DNA of 59,710 nt from an uncultured Micrococcales bacterium. Its GTDB lineage: Bacteria > Actinomycetota > Actinomycetes > Actinomycetales > Microbacteriaceae. The stretch covers positions 1 through 59,710 of the forward strand of contig CAIXVE010000018.1 in the NCBI GenBank assembly GCA_903922825.1, in the 5' to 3' direction. Both the position numbers and the translations under genes were made by a program. Shown here in pieces: positions 11,140-20,974 of this stretch (position 1 is the first letter of the stretch; each line of letters starts with the position of its first letter). The notes under the pieces are model-generated. The model did not search any database and was not told the DNA's origin. It was given only the letters and a program-made list of their open reading frames with translations.

Positions 11140-11400
11140 ATGGATGCTGTTAGAACCTGTGTTGGCTGTCGTCAGCAGGGGAGCCGTAAAGATTTAGTTC
11201 GTTTAGTCATTTCTCAAAACAATTTGAGTTTCGATTTGAACAAAAATTTACCCGGTCGGGGTTCTTGGCTTCATAAGCAAACAAGTTGTTTTGATCAGGC
11301 GGTAAACCGCGGATCTTTCAATCGAGCTGTGAAAGCTAAGTTGAGTCCTGAGAGTCTAGCCAAACTGAAAGAACAGGCAGAAAAGATGTTGGAAATCTAA
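11140..11400 (+). CDS. ylxR: YlxR family RNA-binding protein (DUF448)
   Basis: RTCVGCRQQGSRKDLVRLV N-terminus, GRGSWLH motif; between nusA and infB. Confidence 0.9.
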   Translation: MDAVRTCVGCRQQGSRKDLVRLVISQNNLSFDLNKNLPGRGSWLHKQTSCFDQAVNRGSFNRAVKAKLSPESLAKLKEQAEKMLEI

Positions 11401-11473
11401 TGAGTACCTCGAAATGAGTACCCAGCACTAAAGCCTGCCCTGACTGGGGTAGGCCCCAGACAGGAGAAATAAA

Positions 11474-14038
11474 TTGGCGTTACCACGTGTATACGACATA
11501 GCTAAAGAGCTTGGCATTGAAACTGCTGAAGCCTTAGCAAAACTAAGCGAACTAGGCGAATACGTTAAGAGCGGTTCATCAACCATTGCTCCGCCAGTTG
11601 CAAACAAGCTTCGTGCTGCTTTCCCGAATGCAAAACCCAAGGAAGAAGCACCTAAAGAAACTAAGGCATCTAAAGCTAAGGCTGCAAAAGAAGCTGAAGC
11701 CAAAGTTGAAGAAGTGAAGCCTGAAGCGAAGGTGGAGCCTAAAGCAGATGCTGCACCGGCTGCACCGTCGGCTGTTCCAGGTATTCCGCGTCCAGGAAAT
11801 AATCCATTTGCCGCAGCCCAGGGTATGGGTATTCCTCGACCTATGGCAAGACCTGGAAATAATCCTTTTGCATCTAATCAAGGTATGGGTCGATCAAACA
11901 CAACTGGACGCCCTCAAGGTAATCGTCCAGCTGGTGCTGGTGGCCCGAATCGTCCAGGCGGACCGCGTCCTGCTGGAACTGGTGCACCTCGTCCTGCTGG
12001 TGGTTATCAAGGTAATCGTCCTGGTGGTGCAACTGGTGCTCCGGCTACGCCTGGTGCTTTCCCAGCCCCAGGAAGGCCTGGTGCTGGTGGCCGTGGTCGT
12101 GGTGGAACAGCTGCGGGTGCTTTCGGTAAGGGTGGATCTAGATCTTCGTCTAAGGCTAGAAAGTCGAAGAGAGCAAAGCGTGAAGAATTCGAACAGCGAT
12201 CTGCACCGAGCCTAGGTGGAGCTGTTGTTCCAAGAGGTGACGGTAATACAGTTCTTCGTTTGCGTCGTGGATCTTCAATTCAAGATTTTGCAGACAAGAT
12301 TGATGCCAATGCAGGTCAGCTAATAACTGTGCTGTTCCATTTAGGTCAGATGGCTACTGCTACTGCATCTCTAGATGAAGAGACCTTCCAGATTCTTGGA
12401 GCCGAACTTGGTTACAAGATTGAAGTTGTGTCTCCAGAAGATGAAGAGCGTGAACTATTCGATTCATTCGGTTTAGATATCGATGAGGAAGATGCTGAAG
12501 AGGATCTAGAATACAGAGCTCCGGTTGTTACAGTTATGGGTCACGTTGATCATGGTAAGACCAGATTGCTTGACAAGATTCGTAACGCCAATGTTCAGGC
12601 AGGTGAAGCCGGTGGTATTACTCAGCACATCGGTGCTTACCAGGTTCACACCACACACGAGGGCATTGATCGTGCAATCACTTTCATTGACACTCCAGGT
12701 CACGAGGCGTTCACCGCTATGCGTGCCCGTGGTGCTCAGGTAACAGACATTGCAATTCTTGTTGTTGCAGCTGATGACGGCGTTATGCCTCAGACAGTCG
12801 AAGCATTGAACCATGCTCAGTCTGCTGGAGTTCCAATCGTTGTTGCAGTGAACAAGGTTGATAAAGAAGGGGCTAACCCTGCCAAGATTCGTCAGCAGCT
12901 AACCGAGTTCAATTTGGTTGCTGAAGAGTATGGTGGCGATGTCATGTTTGTGGACGTATCTGCTTTAACCGGTGCTGGTATCCAGAACCTGCTTGATGCC
13001 GTTATTTTGACTGCAGATGCTGCTCTGGACCTTCGCGCGAATCCAAACCGCGATGCTCGAGGTGTTGCTATTGAAGCGAACCTAGACAAAGGTCGTGGAG
13101 CAGTTGCAACTGTTTTGATTCAGGCCGGAACTCTGCGTGTTGGTGACTCAATTGTTGCTGGTGCAGCCCACGGTCGTGTTCGTGCGATGTTTGATGAGAA
13201 CGGCGCCCCAGTGCTAGCGGCTGAACCATCAAGACCAGTTCAGGTTTTGGGATTACAGTCAGTTCCTCGAGCTGGTGACACGTTCGTTGTTACCGAAGAT
13301 GAGAGACAAGCTCGTCAGATCGCTGAGAAGCGTGAAGCTGCTGACCGTAATGCGCTATTGGCTAAGACTCGTAAGCGCGTCAGCCTTGAAGACTTCACTA
13401 AAGCATTCGAAGATGGCAAGGTTTCATCTCTTAACTTGGTTATCAAGGGTGACGTTTCTGGTGCTGTTGAAGCACTTGAAGATTCATTATTGAAAATTGA
13501 AGTCGATGACTCAGTTTCATTGCGCATTATTCACCGTGGTGTTGGTGCGATTACTGAAAGCGATGTTAACTTGGCAACTGTTGACAATGCGATCATCATC
13601 GGATTCAACGTGCGTCCAGATAACAAGGCTAAGGAACGTGCTGACCGCGAAGGTGTTGACATTCGTTTCTACTCAGTCATTTATGCAGCCCTTGAAGATA
13701 TCGAAAGATCACTTAAGGGAATGCTTAAGCCTGAGTTTGAAGAGGCTCAGCTTGGAACAGCTGAAGTTAGAGACATCTTCAAGTCTTCTAAGGTTGGAAC
13801 CATCGCTGGTTCTATCGTTAGATCTGGTTCAATCAAGCGAAACAGCATGGCAAGAATCTCTCGCGATGGTGTCTTGCTAGCTGAGAACCTAAAGATTGAA
13901 TCACTAAAGAGATTCAAAGATGACGCGAACGAAGTCAAGACAGATTTCGAGTGTGGTATTGGTCTTTCAAACTTCAACGAAATTCAAATAGGTGACATTA
14001 TCGAAACCTATGAGATGCGTGAGAAGCCGAGGGTCTAA
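11474..14038 (+). CDS. infB: Translation initiation factor IF-2 (TTG start)
   Basis: IF2_N domain, P/G/R-rich linker ([12 protein letters not shown]), GTPase motifs [24 protein letters not shown]. Confidence 0.97.
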   Translation: MALPRVYDIAKELGIETAEALAKLSELGEYVKSGSSTIAPPVANKLRAAFPNAKPKEEAPKETKASKAKAAKEAEAKVEEVKPEAKVEPKADAAPAAPSAVPGIPRPGNNPFAAAQGMGIPRPMARPGNNPFASNQGMGRSNTTGRPQGNRPAGAGGPNRPGGPRPAGTGAPRPAGGYQGNRPGGATGAPATPGAFPAPGRPGAGGRGRGGTAAGAFGKGGSRSSSKARKSKRAKREEFEQRSAPSLGGAVVPRGDGNTVLRLRRGSSIQDFADKIDANAGQLITVLFHLGQMATATASLDEETFQILGAELGYKIEVVSPEDEERELFDSFGLDIDEEDAEEDLEYRAPVVTVMGHVDHGKTRLLDKIRNANVQAGEAGGITQHIGAYQVHTTHEGIDRAITFIDTPGHEAFTAMRARGAQVTDIAILVVAADDGVMPQTVEALNHAQSAGVPIVVAVNKVDKEGANPAKIRQQLTEFNLVAEEYGGDVMFVDVSALTGAGIQNLLDAVILTADAALDLRANPNRDARGVAIEANLDKGRGAVATVLIQAGTLRVGDSIVAGAAHGRVRAMFDENGAPVLAAEPSRPVQVLGLQSVPRAGDTFVVTEDERQARQIAEKREAADRNALLAKTRKRVSLEDFTKAFEDGKVSSLNLVIKGDVSGAVEALEDSLLKIEVDDSVSLRIIHRGVGAITESDVNLATVDNAIIIGFNVRPDNKAKERADREGVDIRFYSVIYAALEDIERSLKGMLKPEFEEAQLGTAEVRDIFKSSKVGTIAGSIVRSGSIKRNSMARISRDGVLLAENLKIESLKRFKDDANEVKTDFECGIGLSNFNEIQIGDIIETYEMREKPRV

Positions 14039-14472
14039 TGGTTGACGCCGCTAGAGCTAGAAGATTAGCTGAGCGAATCAAGGTGTTGGCAGCCGGAGCA
14101 TTAGAGAAGGTTGTTAAAGATCCTGATTTAGGTTTTGTGACGATCACCGATGTTAGGGTTACACCTGATTTAGCTTCAGCCAAGATCTACTACACGGTTT
14201 TTGGTGATAAGGCTCAGCAGGAAAAATCTGCTGAAATCCTTGCTCGTTTCACTGGAAAAGTTCGTGGTGAAATTGGTCATCAACTTGGTATTCGCCTTAC
14301 TCCCACCGTTGAATTCTTAACTGATGAAGTTCCAGAAACTGCTCAACAGATGAATGATCTGCTGGCTGAAGCCAGGGCTCGTGATGCTGAATTGAAAAAG
14401 TTAGCCAAAGATGCACAGTTTGCTGCTGGTGAGAACCCTTATCGTGAAGATAAATCTGCGGACGAAGAGTAA
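14038..14472 (+). CDS. rbfA: Ribosome-binding factor A
   Basis: RARRLAERIKVL N-terminus, GFVTITDVRVTPDLASAKIYYTV; infB-rbfA-truB order. Confidence 0.95.
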   Translation: MVDAARARRLAERIKVLAAGALEKVVKDPDLGFVTITDVRVTPDLASAKIYYTVFGDKAQQEKSAEILARFTGKVRGEIGHQLGIRLTPTVEFLTDEVPETAQQMNDLLAEARARDAELKKLAKDAQFAAGENPYREDKSADEE

Positions 14473-14477
14473 TTTAC

Positions 14478-15362
14478 TTGGCTCAATCAGGTCTGATACT
14501 TGTCGATAAGCCTCAGGGCTTCACTAGCCACGATGTTGTTGCGAAGGTTCGTAAAGCGGTTGGCACTAGAAGCGTAGGTCACGCCGGAACTTTAGATCCA
14601 ATGGCGACTGGTTTACTGGTTTTGGGTATTGAATCAGGAACTAAGTTGCTGACCTTTATCGTTGGTGCTGATAAAACGTATGAAGCTACTATCAGACTCG
14701 GTGCCAGCACAATCACCGATGATGCTGAGGGGGAACTACTAAGGCAAACCGACGCGAGTGGTGTTTCAGCTGAACAAATCTTTGCTGAGATAAAAAAACT
14801 CACCGGTCAGATTAGTCAGCGACCTTCATCTGTTTCAGCCATCAAAGTTAATGGCGTTCGAGCTTACGATCAGGTTCGTGCGGGAGTTGAAGTTGAACTC
14901 AAGTCCAGAGATGTTCTGGTAAGTCGATTTGAGGTCATTGGGGAAATTCGAAAAGATTCGAGCTTTGTTGATTTAGATGTGTCGATTGATTGTTCTTCTG
15001 GCACATACATCAGAGCTTTAGCTAGAGATCTAGGGGAAGCCTTAGGGGTTGGCGGACATCTAACTAAACTTCGTCGAACAAGGGTGGGGAGCTTTAATGT
15101 TGCTGATGCGGTGACCTTAGACGATTTAGCTTCTGGTAAGTATGAAGTCGAAGCGCTTTTAACAGCAGCCAAGTCTGTTTTACCTACATTTGAAATAAGC
15201 GAACAGCAGGCGATTGATCTTCGCAACGGCAAAAGGTTGGCAGGCTCCGTTGAAACCCTTACCGGCGTATTTCATGACTCTGATTTTGTTGCTGTGGTGG
15301 AGAATGCTTCTGCAGGTTCACTGAAATCCGTTGCTGTCTTTGCTAAGGAAAATCATGGTTGA
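14478..15362 (+). CDS. truB: tRNA pseudouridine(55) synthase TruB (TTG start)
   Basis: GLILVDKPQGFTSHDVV, GHAGTLDPMATGLL catalytic region, SSGTYIRALARDLG. Confidence 0.96.
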   Translation: MAQSGLILVDKPQGFTSHDVVAKVRKAVGTRSVGHAGTLDPMATGLLVLGIESGTKLLTFIVGADKTYEATIRLGASTITDDAEGELLRQTDASGVSAEQIFAEIKKLTGQISQRPSSVSAIKVNGVRAYDQVRAGVEVELKSRDVLVSRFEVIGEIRKDSSFVDLDVSIDCSSGTYIRALARDLGEALGVGGHLTKLRRTRVGSFNVADAVTLDDLASGKYEVEALLTAAKSVLPTFEISEQQAIDLRNGKRLAGSVETLTGVFHDSDFVAVVENASAGSLKSVAVFAKENHG

Positions 15363-15729
15363 GTCTGGTTATCAGATCTTTTTAGGTATTTGTGTTCTGG
15401 CTGGTATTTATGCTCTATTGCTGGGTTTATTCAAGCGGGAGCCATCTTGGGTCTCTGTCGGGGCAGTGAGTGCCGTTGAGTTAGTTTTAGTTATCCAGCT
15501 GATTTGGAGCATAGTTTTAGTTAGCGGCGGAGCACAAGCCAAAGGGGATACCGTCGAATATTTCGGTTACATAATCACGGCTTTGCTTGTTCCGCCAGCC
15601 AGTGTTTTCTGGGCAATCATTGAAAGATCCAGGTGGGCAACAGTAGTTATGGGCATTGCAGGCCTAACCGTTGCGGTTATGTTGGTCAGAATGTGGCAAA
15701 TATGGTCAGGAAATGTGCCTAATTTCTAG
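15355..15729 (+). CDS. Small multi-TM hypothetical membrane protein
   Basis: ATG at 15355 overlaps the truB stop; about four hydrophobic segments. Confidence 0.7.
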   Translation: MVESGYQIFLGICVLAGIYALLLGLFKREPSWVSVGAVSAVELVLVIQLIWSIVLVSGGAQAKGDTVEYFGYIITALLVPPASVFWAIIERSRWATVVMGIAGLTVAVMLVRMWQIWSGNVPNF

Positions 15730-15734
15730 AACTT

Positions 15735-15774
15735 GTTAACCTTCCGTTAACCTGCTTTCTAACTCCGTTTAATG
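15735..15774 (+). promoter_or_regulatory. Putative Pho box: GTTAACC tree at exact 11-nt period upstream of pstC
   Basis: GTTAACC (15735), GTTAACC (15746), TTCTAAC (15757), TTTAATG (15768), each 11 nt apart; resembles actinobacterial PhoP direct-repeat units. Confidence 0.65.
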
Positions 15775-15796
15775 CTACAAAGACACACTTGAGGCT

Positions 15797-16765
15797 ATGA
15801 GCGAGCCTGTCCAGAGACGTAAACTTGTCGCTGGTCCTTTAAGTAAGGGCGACAAGTGGTTCTTTAGATCCACATCCATCGCTGCTCACTTCGCGTTTGT
15901 GCTTGTTGCTCTAGTTCTGGTTTTCCTTTTAGTGCGAGCCTGGCCAGTATTACAAAGTCAGGGACTGGGTTTCATTACTGGAAATACTTGGTCACCGGAT
16001 CAAAAACCTATCGTTTTGCAACTAGGTCCAATGCTTTGGGGATCGATTCTTATCGCCTTTGTTGGAATTTTGATCGCAACACCGATGGCAGTTTCGATGG
16101 CTTATCTGATTGTGTTCATGCTGCCTAAACGTCTTGCTAAAGCTTTCACAACTCTGGTCGACCTTTTAGCCGCACTACCATCAGTTGTTATTGGTCTTTG
16201 GGGACTTTTAGTTTTCACCCCGTTGGCTGCATCTTGGGCTGAAGTTCTAAACAAATATCTTGGTTGGATTCCAATATTTGGCGTTAGTAATGCAGAGAAC
16301 GGTTTCATGAGTTCACCGTTTATTGCAGGTTGGATCGTGGCGGTAATGATAGTTCCAATCATTACTTCGGTGACCAGAGAAATCTTTAGCCAACTTGATA
16401 AAGACCTGATCAATGGAGCTCTAGCTCTTGGCGGATCTAGGCTCTCAACTTTTAGAAAAGTTATTTTGCCAACCTCATCCGGTGGTGTTGTTGGTGGTGT
16501 GCTTTTGGGACTTGGACGAGCTGTTGGTGAAACGGTAGCCATCTTCTATGTTTTGAACCTAACCATGGACATCAACTGGGCTCAACTACTAGAACCACAT
16601 GGTGGAGCGGTTGCATCTTGGATTTTGGCTCGATTTGGTGAAGCGAGCGGAACCGAGAAGCAGGGGCTTATGGCAGCTGGTTTAGTTTTGTTCGTGATCA
16701 CTTTGATCATCAACTATCTAGCTAACTTCATCGTGAATCGTGCTCAGCCTTGGAGGAAAAACTAA
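15797..16765 (+). CDS. pstC: Phosphate ABC transporter permease PstC
   Basis: Multi-TM permease with LINGALALGGSRLSTFRKVILPTSSGGVVGGVLLGLGRAVGET motif. Confidence 0.93.
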   Translation: MSEPVQRRKLVAGPLSKGDKWFFRSTSIAAHFAFVLVALVLVFLLVRAWPVLQSQGLGFITGNTWSPDQKPIVLQLGPMLWGSILIAFVGILIATPMAVSMAYLIVFMLPKRLAKAFTTLVDLLAALPSVVIGLWGLLVFTPLAASWAEVLNKYLGWIPIFGVSNAENGFMSSPFIAGWIVAVMIVPIITSVTREIFSQLDKDLINGALALGGSRLSTFRKVILPTSSGGVVGGVLLGLGRAVGETVAIFYVLNLTMDINWAQLLEPHGGAVASWILARFGEASGTEKQGLMAAGLVLFVITLIINYLANFIVNRAQPWRKN

Positions 16766-17820
16766 TGGCTAAAGCATTAGCAAACCAACCATGGCGTAAA
16801 GCAAACGTTGCTAGAAGACTCCAGATCTTTGTTGCATCATTGATTCCACTGCCTTTAGTTGTGTTGATTACTATCACTGCTCACCTAAACCCAATCTTGA
16901 GTTTCGCGGGCCTCTTCCTTCCACTGCAGCTAATAGCTGCTTCAGTTGTTGGCTATCTTGCCTACGGCCGCAGAGGTGTCGGAGATGCAGTTCTCGTTGT
17001 TCTGACTTTTTTCTTCTCGGCTTTTGTTTTGATTTTGCTGTTGAGCGTGCTTTCATCTGTGGTTATTCAGGGATCTAGAGCCATCTCTTGGCAGTTCATT
17101 TCCCAGAACAACGTCTATGTCTCACCGACTACATCGTTGGATTACGGAGGCGTTGGGCACGCAGTCGTTGGAACACTTCTGGTAGTTTTGCTCACCACCA
17201 TTGCCGCTGTTCCTTTGGGTCTAGCCATGGCTATTTACCTTACCCAGAGCCAATCGAAGACTCGAAACCTGGTCAGGACTTTCACCCAGGCGCTATCTGG
17301 ATTACCTTCTGTAGTTTCTGGTTTGTTTATTCTTTCGATCATTGAAGCTACCCACATTGGCCGTTCTGGTTTCACCGGTGCACTTGCGCTATTTCCGCTA
17401 ATGCTTCCAACAGTGGCTCGTGTTGCTGAAGAAGCTCTGAAACTTGTGCCAGTTGATCTTCGTTACGCAGCTCTGGCTCTAGGTGCTCCAAACTACCGCG
17501 CATTTTTTCAGGTGATTCTGCCGGCAGCCAAATCAGGTCTTTTGACAGCATTACTTTTAGGTCTTGCACGTGTTGTTGGTGAAACCGCTCCTTTGATTTT
17601 GACCATGAACCCTTCAAGCTCAACCTCGTTGAATCCTTTCAATGGTGGAATGACAACTCTGCCAACCTATATCTACAACTACCTCGCGTCTTCTTATGAG
17701 ACCAGTCAGGCTCGTGCCTGGGGAGCAGCATTGGTTCTTTTGATCCTGGTTGGATTCTTGTTTGGATTGGCCCGAGTTTTAGGTAAAAATAAATCGATTA
17801 AAAGTAAGGCAAGTAAATGA
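16765..17820 (+). CDS. pstA: Phosphate ABC transporter permease PstA
   Basis: Permease motif [44 protein letters not shown] 16765 with GGAGG upstream. Confidence 0.93.
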   Translation: MAKALANQPWRKANVARRLQIFVASLIPLPLVVLITITAHLNPILSFAGLFLPLQLIAASVVGYLAYGRRGVGDAVLVVLTFFFSAFVLILLLSVLSSVVIQGSRAISWQFISQNNVYVSPTTSLDYGGVGHAVVGTLLVVLLTTIAAVPLGLAMAIYLTQSQSKTRNLVRTFTQALSGLPSVVSGLFILSIIEATHIGRSGFTGALALFPLMLPTVARVAEEALKLVPVDLRYAALALGAPNYRAFFQVILPAAKSGLLTALLLGLARVVGETAPLILTMNPSSSTSLNPFNGGMTTLPTYIYNYLASSYETSQARAWGAALVLLILVGFLFGLARVLGKNKSIKSKASK

Positions 17821-18602
17821 CTAACTTAATCACTTCATCTTCACTGCGTGCTGAGAATGTCAGCGTTTGGTTTGGTGAGCGTCAGGTTTTGAAAGACGTG
17901 AACCTTGTCTTTCCAGCTAATCAGGTAACTGCTTTGATTGGTCCATCCGGTTGCGGTAAGTCAACCTTCCTAAGAACCCTTAACCGCATGCACGAGCTAA
18001 TTCCTGGTGCTGGTCTAGCCGGTGCTGTTTACCTAGATGAACAGGACATCTATTCTGAGGCTATGGATGCTGTTAGCGTTCGAATTAAAGTAGGGATGGT
18101 TTTCCAGAAGCCAAACCCATTCCCAACCATGTCAATCAAAGAGAACATTCTGAGTGGTTTGAAACTAAGCGGTCGCAAAATCAAAGATGCAGACCAACTT
18201 GTGGAAACCTCACTTAGAAGAGCATCCATTTGGAACGAAGTGAAAGACCGTCTTAGTGATCAGGCTATTTCACTCTCAGGTGGACAACAGCAGCGTCTGT
18301 GTATTGCTCGAAGCCTAGCCATGGACCCAGAGGTTTTGCTTATGGATGAGCCTTGTTCAGCTCTCGACCCAGGTTCAACCCGTCGAATCGAAGAGACGAT
18401 TAGCGAATTGGCTGAAAGCATGTCAATTGTTATTGTGACCCACAACATGCAGCAGGCGCAGCGTGTTTCAGACCAAACAGCATTCTTCCTAGCTGAAGAA
18501 GGCATGCCTGGTGGGGTAGTGGAGTTCGGCTCAACCGAGCAGGTTTTCAATGGCCCTATCGACCAGAGAACCAATGACTATGTGAACGGTCACTTCGGTT
18601 AA
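17817..18602 (+). CDS. pstB: Phosphate ABC transporter ATP-binding protein PstB
   Basis: [49 protein letters not shown]. Confidence 0.95.
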   Translation: MTNLITSSSLRAENVSVWFGERQVLKDVNLVFPANQVTALIGPSGCGKSTFLRTLNRMHELIPGAGLAGAVYLDEQDIYSEAMDAVSVRIKVGMVFQKPNPFPTMSIKENILSGLKLSGRKIKDADQLVETSLRRASIWNEVKDRLSDQAISLSGGQQQRLCIARSLAMDPEVLLMDEPCSALDPGSTRRIEETISELAESMSIVIVTHNMQQAQRVSDQTAFFLAEEGMPGGVVEFGSTEQVFNGPIDQRTNDYVNGHFG

Positions 18603-18718
18603 CACCATTTGTTAACCTGACATTTGCCCACTCGAAAGGTTAAACAAACCATTCGTTTATCAAGGAACCAAATACTGAACACATCGAAACCTCGATAAAA
18701 ACGACATCAAGGAGAAAA

Positions 18719-19822
18719 ATGCGTAACAAGCTAATGACCGTGATTGCAGCTATTGCTGTTGTTGCCGGTGTAGTTATTTCAGCTCCAGCTAACGCTGCGG
18801 GCGTATCAATTGCAGGTAAGGGATCATCTTTCGCTAACGGCATGCTTCAGGTTTGTACTGCTGCTTACCCAACCAACACTGCCTCTTACACTTCAACCGG
18901 ATCAGGTACTGGTCGTACCGAGTTCGCTGCTGGAAACGTTCAGTGGGCCGCTTCTGACAACCAGTACACAACTGCTCCACTTCCTGGCTTCAACTACACA
19001 ACAGTTCCACTATTCGGTGGCCCAGTAGTATTTGCTTACTCAGCTGTTGGTGTTGGAGACGGTCTAAACCTAGACGCTTCAGTAATTTCAGGTATCTTCA
19101 AGGGAACAATCACCAAGTGGAACGACGCTGCAATCAAGGCTCTAAACACAAAGGTCAAGCTTCCAAACAAGAGCATCAAGGTTGCATACCGCGCATCAGG
19201 TTCAGGTACAACTGCAAACCTAACTAGCTACCTAAACCAGACTGTTGGTGGATGGCTAGCAAACAACAAGGATCTTGTTGCTTCTGCTGGTGGTTCAGGT
19301 TCATTCTCAACCAACTCAACTTCATTCGCTACTTCACAGCTTCTAGCTGCTTACATTGAAGACAACTCAAACGCATTTGGTTACTTCGATCTATCAGACG
19401 CTCTAACTGCTGACGTGGGTATCGCAAAGCTAAAGAACGCTGCTGGCGCATTCGTTATGCCAACTGCTTCTGCTGCTGGTAAGTTCATCAACGCACAACC
19501 AATTATCACTGGTTCAACTGATGCACTAAACGGAACAATTGGTTTCACCTCAAACGGAACGCTAGTTCTAGGTCCAAACTTCACAAAGGTTATTCCTGGT
19601 GCTTACCAGCTATCAATCGTGACTTATGGCCTAGCACCTCGTTTCGACAACGGTGGCAACTCAAAGCTTAAGAGCACAGACGCAACCAAGTTGGCTGTTC
19701 AAGACTTCTTCAACTACGTTGTGAAGACCTGTGTTCCAGCAAAGGCTGCAAGCTTGGGCTACGTACCTCTAGGTTCAGCATTGAAGACTTCAGTGCTAGC
19801 TCAGATCAAGAACATCGGCTAA
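18719..19822 (+). CDS. pstS: Phosphate ABC transporter substrate-binding protein PstS; type I (AxA) signal peptide, no lipobox Cys
   Basis: Signal peptide ...VVISAPANA|AG; STGSGTGR, IFKGTITKWND, YRASGSGTTANL phosphate-binding motifs. Confidence 0.92.
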   Translation: MRNKLMTVIAAIAVVAGVVISAPANAAGVSIAGKGSSFANGMLQVCTAAYPTNTASYTSTGSGTGRTEFAAGNVQWAASDNQYTTAPLPGFNYTTVPLFGGPVVFAYSAVGVGDGLNLDASVISGIFKGTITKWNDAAIKALNTKVKLPNKSIKVAYRASGSGTTANLTSYLNQTVGGWLANNKDLVASAGGSGSFSTNSTSFATSQLLAAYIEDNSNAFGYFDLSDALTADVGIAKLKNAAGAFVMPTASAAGKFINAQPIITGSTDALNGTIGFTSNGTLVLGPNFTKVIPGAYQLSIVTYGLAPRFDNGGNSKLKSTDATKLAVQDFFNYVVKTCVPAKAASLGYVPLGSALKTSVLAQIKNIG

Positions 19823-19841
19823 TAACCACAAATAGCTAAAG

Positions 19842-19873
19842 AAGTGGTGCAGAGTTAAACTCTGCACCACTTT
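19842..19873 (+). terminator. Perfect 13-bp hairpin between pstS and the downstream pstS-like gene (terminator/attenuator or 3' stabiliser)
   Basis: AAGTGGTGCAGAG-TTAAA-CTCTGCACCACTT then TCTTGG; short pyrimidine tail only. Confidence 0.75.
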
Positions 19874-19895
19874 CTTGGCGTTTAGAAGGAGAGAC

Positions 19896-20957
19896 ATGAA
19901 GTTTGGAAGACTGCTGAGCGCGGTTGCCATCATGGGTACTGCCGCAATTTCTTTGACCGCTTGTGATCCTCCAATGCCCCCAGAGGTTGCTGCTGCGCTA
20001 GCAGAGCAAACCTACACCTGCATCCAAGGCGATTCCAAAATAAGTTCTCCCACAGCGATGACAGACCTAGTTGCTGGTTGGGCTGATTCGCTTACCTACG
20101 CTTGTGTTGACCCTGAGCCGGTTATGACCTTGACCTCAACGGATACTCCTGCGGATGCTCAGATGGTCATTTCTGAATACGCGCCAGAGTGCACTTTCTC
20201 AAATTCAGTTCCGTTTGCAGTTGATGCTGGGGCTTTTATTTATACCGAGTCGGATCTCGGAACTCTAAATCTTTCACCAAAGAGCATGGCCGGCATTTTG
20301 ACCGGAAAAATTACCAACTGGAACCAACTTGCAAAGGACAATGCTGGTTATGAAATGCCTGACCTACCTTTGGTGCTATCTCCAAAAGCTGACACATTGG
20401 CATTGAAATCTGTAACCGATTACCTGGCAAATCAGGGAATTACGCTTCCCGCAACCCTCAAGGTTCAGGCTGTTGATCATTTAGACAACACAGAGTCTGC
20501 AATGTTGCCTCAAGGATCAATGGCTATCGTTCCAAACAGTTTTGCAGTGAGCATGGGGCTATATCCTGCCAACATCTACTTGGGCGTGGATGCAGATGGA
20601 CAAGACATCTTGGCGATGGCTGATGTGTCTGGAATTCAATCGGCAAGCACTCAATGGGATAGCAACACATCCGGTAGCTCTGTTTCTGTGAAGTTGAATA
20701 CTTCAAATAAACCGGTTGCTCCTGAAGGTTCGGATGTTGCTCCGACTCCCTATCAGATGATTTATCCAGTAAATCTTTATGCATGTGGTGCAGATGAACT
20801 TCTTCCAAGAGCTATTGCAAGATTCTTGCTACGCCTGGACTCACAAGGTGCTCTGGCTGCTTCTAACTACGCTCCACTGCCTGAAGCTGTGCGAATTCAG
20901 GCACTCGTGAGTATCAGCAAGGGTCTACCAACTCCAAAGCCAACTCCAACTAACTAG
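19896..20957 (+). CDS. Divergent PstS-fold lipoprotein
   Basis: Signal peptide with lipobox LTAC (SLTAC|DPP); PstS-like segment LSPKSMAGILTGKITNWNQLAKDN; canonical SGSGT phosphate motif not visible; Pro/Thr tail. Confidence 0.8.
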   Translation: MKFGRLLSAVAIMGTAAISLTACDPPMPPEVAAALAEQTYTCIQGDSKISSPTAMTDLVAGWADSLTYACVDPEPVMTLTSTDTPADAQMVISEYAPECTFSNSVPFAVDAGAFIYTESDLGTLNLSPKSMAGILTGKITNWNQLAKDNAGYEMPDLPLVLSPKADTLALKSVTDYLANQGITLPATLKVQAVDHLDNTESAMLPQGSMAIVPNSFAVSMGLYPANIYLGVDADGQDILAMADVSGIQSASTQWDSNTSGSSVSVKLNTSNKPVAPEGSDVAPTPYQMIYPVNLYACGADELLPRAIARFLLRLDSQGALAASNYAPLPEAVRIQALVSISKGLPTPKPTPTN

Positions 20958-20974
20958 CCGATTAGGCTAGAGGC

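Noticed and set aside
11780-12120. Repetitive DNA in infB (CCTGGAAATAATCC..., GGTCGTCCTGCTGG)
   Set aside because: Explained by the [14 protein letters not shown] amino-acid repeats typical of actinobacterial IF2 linkers; not an independent repeat element
11748-12215. 155-aa + strand ORF overlapping infB ([16 protein letters not shown]...)
   Set aside because: Alternate frame of the P/G/R-rich IF2 linker; low-complexity composition, no SD, wholly inside a confident CDS
16102-16542. 146-aa antisense ORF within pstC
   Set aside because: Shadow ORF with no domain signature
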